64,000 bases of DNA from an uncultured Lachnospiraceae bacterium (GTDB taxonomy: Bacteria; Bacillota; Clostridia; Lachnospirales; Lachnospiraceae): positions 1 through 64,000 of the forward strand of contig CADBFZ010000004.1 in the NCBI GenBank assembly GCA_902794095.1, read 5' to 3'. Shown here piece by piece: positions 61,495 to 64,000 of this stretch; positions within the stretch are counted from its first letter, which is position 1; every line of letters begins with the position of its first letter. Position numbers and translations under genes: made by a program. Under the pieces are notes generated by a model. It ran no database searches and was not told where the DNA came from. It worked only from the letters and a program-made list of their open reading frames with translations.

Positions 61495-61579
61495 TTTACG
61501 GTCTCCTTTTCATATGATAAAATGCAGTTACTTCTGTTATTATACAATACATGCGGATTATGAGAAAGCGGTGATTGTT

Positions 61580-62461
61580 ATGAATATCCTTGTTTTGGGC
61601 GGAAGTTATTTTCTCGGATACAAATTTGTAAACCTCGTCGTTTCGGCCGGCCATAAAGTCACGGTCTTTAATCGCGGGACAAGACCTATTAATATGGAAG
61701 GCGTCTCGGAGATAAGAGGCGACAGGGCGGTTTCTGAAGATCTTTCGAAGATCACGGACTCATTTGATGCGACGGTTGATTTCTGTGCTTACGAAAAGGG
61801 AGACATACGCCGCGTTAAGGAAGCCCTTGGAGACAGAACCGGCAGATATGTATTCATAAGCACCGTTGATGTATATGAGAGAGGTACCGGTAATACTCTT
61901 GATGAGAGTTCCTCGTTCGAGACCAGGGATTTCGGCGGAGAAGCCGGTGCATATATATTAGGAAAAGTATCCCTGGAAAAAGAAATCGAGCAGTACCCCG
62001 ACAGGTGCGTACTCAGACCTTCCATAATATATGGTCCGGGTAATTACGCGCCCAGGGAGAATATATATTTTAAATGGATAAGCGCCGCCGGTCAGATTCT
62101 TGAACCGAAGCCTTCGGACGGTTTCTTCCAGATGGTAAGTGTCTCGGATGTGGCGAAGGCTGCGCTGGAAGCATGCAGCTCCGATTCTTACGCCGGAAAA
62201 GCGTTTAACGTAACTTCTTCCAATATATATACATATGAAGATGTTACTCGGGTTCTTAAGAAAGCAACGGATAAAGATTTCGAAGTTATAGGAGTTACAC
62301 CCGAGGAAGCGTTCATGCAGCAGGTTCCCTTTCCTTATCCTATGGTGAAAGCGGAATCCGAGAGGTATGACGGAAGTGCCCTGGAAAAGACGGGTTTTAA
62401 ATATACTGATATTAATGAAGGCATGAAAGAAGCCTGGGAGAATTATGTACATAGCAAGTAA
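61580..62461 (+). CDS. NAD-dependent epimerase/dehydratase (SDR)
   Basis: A 293-aa extended short-chain reductase. The NAD loop is MNILVLGGSYFLGYKFV, with FNRGTRP after the second strand. The catalytic Tyr and Lys are in YILGKVSLEKEI, and YGPGNYAPRENIYF follows. The Gly pattern GGSYFLG places it among the atypical, CSP41-like SDRs rather than classical sugar epimerases. The start ATG 61580 is set by the canonical fold; the ribosome site is weak. It overlaps the methyltransferase gene by 17 nt. The substrate is unknown. Confidence 0.88.
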   Translation: MNILVLGGSYFLGYKFVNLVVSAGHKVTVFNRGTRPINMEGVSEIRGDRAVSEDLSKITDSFDATVDFCAYEKGDIRRVKEALGDRTGRYVFISTVDVYERGTGNTLDESSSFETRDFGGEAGAYILGKVSLEKEIEQYPDRCVLRPSIIYGPGNYAPRENIYFKWISAAGQILEPKPSDGFFQMVSVSDVAKAALEACSSDSYAGKAFNVTSSNIYTYEDVTRVLKKATDKDFEVIGVTPEEAFMQQVPFPYPMVKAESERYDGSALEKTGFKYTDINEGMKEAWENYVHSK

Positions 62462-63341
62462 TTGGAAAGATTATGAAGTTCTTGATACCGGAAACGGCGA
62501 GAAGCTGGAGAGATGGGGGGATTATATCCTTGTAAGACCCGATCCCCAGGTTATCTGGAAGTGCGACCATAAGCATTCCGGCTGGAAAAATAATGACGGC
62601 CACTACCATAGATCTTCCAAAGGCGGAGGCGAGTGGGAGTTTAAGGGACTTCCCAATGAGTGGAGTATTTCATACGACCTTAAGAGTATTGATGAGAAGC
62701 TTTCCTTTAATCTCAAGCCTTTTGCGTTCAAGCACACGGGAGTTTTCCCTGAGCAGGCGGCTAATTGGGAATGGACTTCTTCTATAATAAAGAAGGAAGC
62801 TGATAAGAGAAGTGAGGGAGATCCCGTTAAGGTACTCAATCTCTTTGCATATACCGGCGGAGCTACGATGGCAGCTCTGGCAGCAGGCGCAAGCGTGACC
62901 CATGTGGATGCTTCAAAGGGCATGGTTGGCTGGGCCAAAGAAAACGCGGTATCAAGCGGGCTTTCGGACAGACCCGTAAGATGGCTCGTGGATGATTGCG
63001 GTAAGTTCGTAGAGCGCGAGATAAGACGCGGCAATAAGTACGACGGAATAATCATGGATCCTCCTTCATACGGAAGAGGACCCAAGGGCGAGATATGGAA
63101 GATAGAAGAGAGCATATGGCCTTTTTTGGAAAACTGCGTACAGCTTCTGTCAGACAGACCGCTTTTCTTCTTAATTAATTCATACACCACCGGACTTCAG
63201 GCGGGAGTTCTCGATCATATGATGGGAAAACTTATTACACCTAAGTTCGGAGGAAAATGTGAGTCCGATGAAGTCGGACTTCCCGTGTCGGGAACGGACC
63301 TGGTTCTTCCCTGCGGCGCAAGCGGCAGATGGGAAGCTTAG
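62445..63341 (+). CDS. Class I SAM-dependent methyltransferase (RlmI/RlmK-like)
   Basis: A 298-aa enzyme probably methylating 23S rRNA. An N-terminal strand-rich part (about 1-100) precedes the Rossmann domain: SAM loop VLNLFAYTGGATMAALAAGA near 128, acidic residue in THVDASKGMVGWAKEN, and the catalytic-type motif IMDPPSYGRGPKGE near 205. The PUA domain of RlmI is not evident. It overlaps the SDR gene by 17 nt. The exact target base cannot be read. Ends 90 bp before the S10 promoter. Confidence 0.85.
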   Translation: MYIASNWKDYEVLDTGNGEKLERWGDYILVRPDPQVIWKCDHKHSGWKNNDGHYHRSSKGGGEWEFKGLPNEWSISYDLKSIDEKLSFNLKPFAFKHTGVFPEQAANWEWTSSIIKKEADKRSEGDPVKVLNLFAYTGGATMAALAAGASVTHVDASKGMVGWAKENAVSSGLSDRPVRWLVDDCGKFVEREIRRGNKYDGIIMDPPSYGRGPKGEIWKIEESIWPFLENCVQLLSDRPLFFLINSYTTGLQAGVLDHMMGKLITPKFGGKCESDEVGLPVSGTDLVLPCGASGRWEA

Positions 63342-63430
63342 GGAAGTTGTGGCAGCGGGCGTAAACCACCACTAGATATAGCATCTTTTTAGTGTGAAAA
63401 AAATTTACTGAAAAAATTTAAAAATTTTTG

Positions 63431-63459
63431 TTGCATTTATTATAAAAGGTGTGTATGAT
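63431..63459 (+). promoter_or_regulatory. S10 operon promoter
   Basis: TTGCAT (63431-63436), 17 bp, TATGAT (63454-63459), preceded by an A/T-rich upstream element. The start is near 63466. Confidence 0.82.
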
Positions 63460-63465
63460 ATCAAA

Positions 63466-63760
63466 TGCTGTGACGTGATAGCTGTGAAGCGTGAGGTTGC
63501 AGGTAAGGATTCATCCGAACCTGGTTTTTCCGCGGAGCGAATGTCAAGTTACAAAACTGACGACAAGTCACTGTACCATTACAGTCTGCCTAAGGCAGAA
63601 ACGACGTGTGGTCCTAAAGAGACCGGGGCCAAGGTTTCATCCGCGTAAGCGGGTAGGAAACACACGGGCAAGTGTACAGTCACCGCTTGTCGCAAGATTG
63701 CGGGATAACTTCTAATAAAAGGAGATCCTGCGAAATCGCGAAAAGGAGGCGACTTTTTTT
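63466..63760 (+). promoter_or_regulatory. Structured 5' leader of the S10 ribosomal operon
   Basis: About 295 nt with a chain of hairpins: CAGGT-AA-GGA/TCC-GA-ACCTG (63500-63523), ACTGTA/TACAGT (63580-63595), CTGCC/GGCAG, GGTC/GACC, CCGC-GTAA-GCGG (GNRA-type loop, about 63641-63652), CACAC/GTGT and CGCA/TGCG. The region before a ribosomal operon suggests autogenous control, classically by protein L4, but I cannot match it to a described Firmicute S10 leader by eye. Frames crossing it lack coding character. Confidence 0.6.
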
Positions 63761-64000
63761 ATGGCAAAATCAGTAATGAGAATTACACTTAAGGCTTATG
63801 AGCACGAGCTCGTTGATGCATCCGCAGCAAAGATCATCGAGACTGCTAAGAAGAACGGCTCTAAGGTTTCCGGACCTGTGCCCCTTCCTACTAAGAAAGA
63901 GGTAGTTACCATTCTTCGTGCAACTCATAAGTATAAGGATTCCAGAGAGCAGTTCGAGCAGAGAACCCACAAGAGACTTATCGACATTTCCGCTCCTACT
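63761..64000 (+). CDS. rpsJ: 30S ribosomal protein S10 (partial)
   Basis: The first 80 of about 103 residues are present; the gene runs off the window. [28 protein letters not shown] and [18 protein letters not shown], then [21 protein letters not shown], are diagnostic of S10/NusE, which sits in the 30S head and also takes part in transcription antitermination. An AAGGAGG site precedes the ATG by about 11 nt, a rather long spacing. It should be the first gene of the S10-spc ribosomal cluster. Confidence 0.97.
   Translation, partial: MAKSVMRITLKAYEHELVDASAAKIIETAKKNGSKVSGPVPLPTKKEVVTILRATHKYKDSREQFEQRTHKRLIDISAPT

Larger units (their letters stand above)
63342..63760 (+). other. 419-bp region before rpsJ
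   Basis: Contains an A/T-rich stretch (63395-63430), the S10 promoter and the structured leader listed separately. No clear terminator for the methyltransferase gene is visible; CACTA/TAGTG near 63370-63393 is too weak. No gene is supported. Confidence 0.75.

Noticed and set aside
63451-63715. Two small plus-strand frames in the rpsJ leader
   Set aside because: No ribosome sites; they cross hairpins and the promoter region and look like structured RNA, not protein.
63466-63760. Cobalamin riboswitch before rpsJ
   Set aside because: The B12-box-like pattern (GCCACTG followed by the long GTCAGGA-type element) is missing, and the downstream gene is ribosomal.
1-64000. Insertion sequences, prophage, tRNA or rRNA genes
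   Set aside because: No transposase, integrase, terminal repeats, CCA-ended cloverleaf or rRNA-like sequence was seen.

Overview
The window looks like chromosomal DNA of a motile Lachnospiraceae bacterium (Butyrivibrio / Pseudobutyrivibrio / Roseburia-like Firmicute). This is inferred from several things. There is a fatty-acid cluster of the acpP-fabK-fabD-fabG-fabF-accB-fabZ-accC-accD-accA type. There is an Amt transporter fused to a PII domain, and many c-di-GMP and hybrid two-component proteins. A canonical sigma-D promoter and AGGAGG-type ribosome sites are present, and coding density is high at moderate GC. I see no insertion sequence, prophage, CRISPR array, tRNA or rRNA.

Layout. 0.1-1.4 kb: FliD-like protein (minus). 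1.8-5.4 kb: guaA and a GH31 alpha-glucosidase. 5.4-10.5 kb: response regulator, histidine kinase, ABC ATPase and FtsX-type permease. 10.6-20.4 kb: a signalling block. It starts with a structured leader containing an intrinsic terminator, then an HD-GYP protein with an ECF-S-like membrane sensor, a 1418-aa propeller-type hybrid kinase, a double-receiver protein and a second HD-GYP protein with an unusual C-terminal beta-rich region. 20.4-22.5 kb (minus): a PadR / membrane protein / DUF4097 cassette with a clear operator. 22.7-23.8 kb: a coiled-coil protein behind a near-consensus sigma-D promoter. 23.8-28.0 kb (minus): an unusual three-gene set of a CASTOR/POLLUX-like channel, a cyclic-nucleotide-binding protein and a lipase / D-Ala-D-Ala-ligase-like fusion.

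28.1-34.2 kb: PAS-GGDEF protein, CoA-dehydratase-activase-type protein, CPA1 antiporter, TrkA-type RCK protein and a histidine phosphatase. 34.2-37.9 kb (minus): a MerR regulator followed by a hybrid kinase. 38.0-47.7 kb: an eleven-gene fatty-acid operon. Its promoter has a 19-bp spacer filled by a TTGGGG-type dyad, the classical arrangement for MerR activators, and a sister palindrome lies at the divergent merR promoter. 47.7-50.7 kb: Amt-PII fusion (minus) with an early terminator in its leader, then metF. 50.7-55.3 kb: AraC regulator divergent from a heterodimeric ABC exporter. 55.3-59.9 kb: an unknown protein and an XRE regulator (minus), then a TIR / transmembrane / propeller protein. 60.0-63.3 kb: DHH phosphoesterase, SDR epimerase and rRNA methyltransferase. 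63.4-64.0 kb: promoter and a roughly 300-nt structured leader of the S10 ribosomal operon, with rpsJ cut by the window edge.

The most novel-looking items are the channel / cNMP-sensor / lipase-ligase cassette, the inferred MerR control of fatty-acid synthesis, and the attenuator leader of the ECF-S-like HD-GYP gene. All functional claims rest on motif reading only; no alignment or database search was run.
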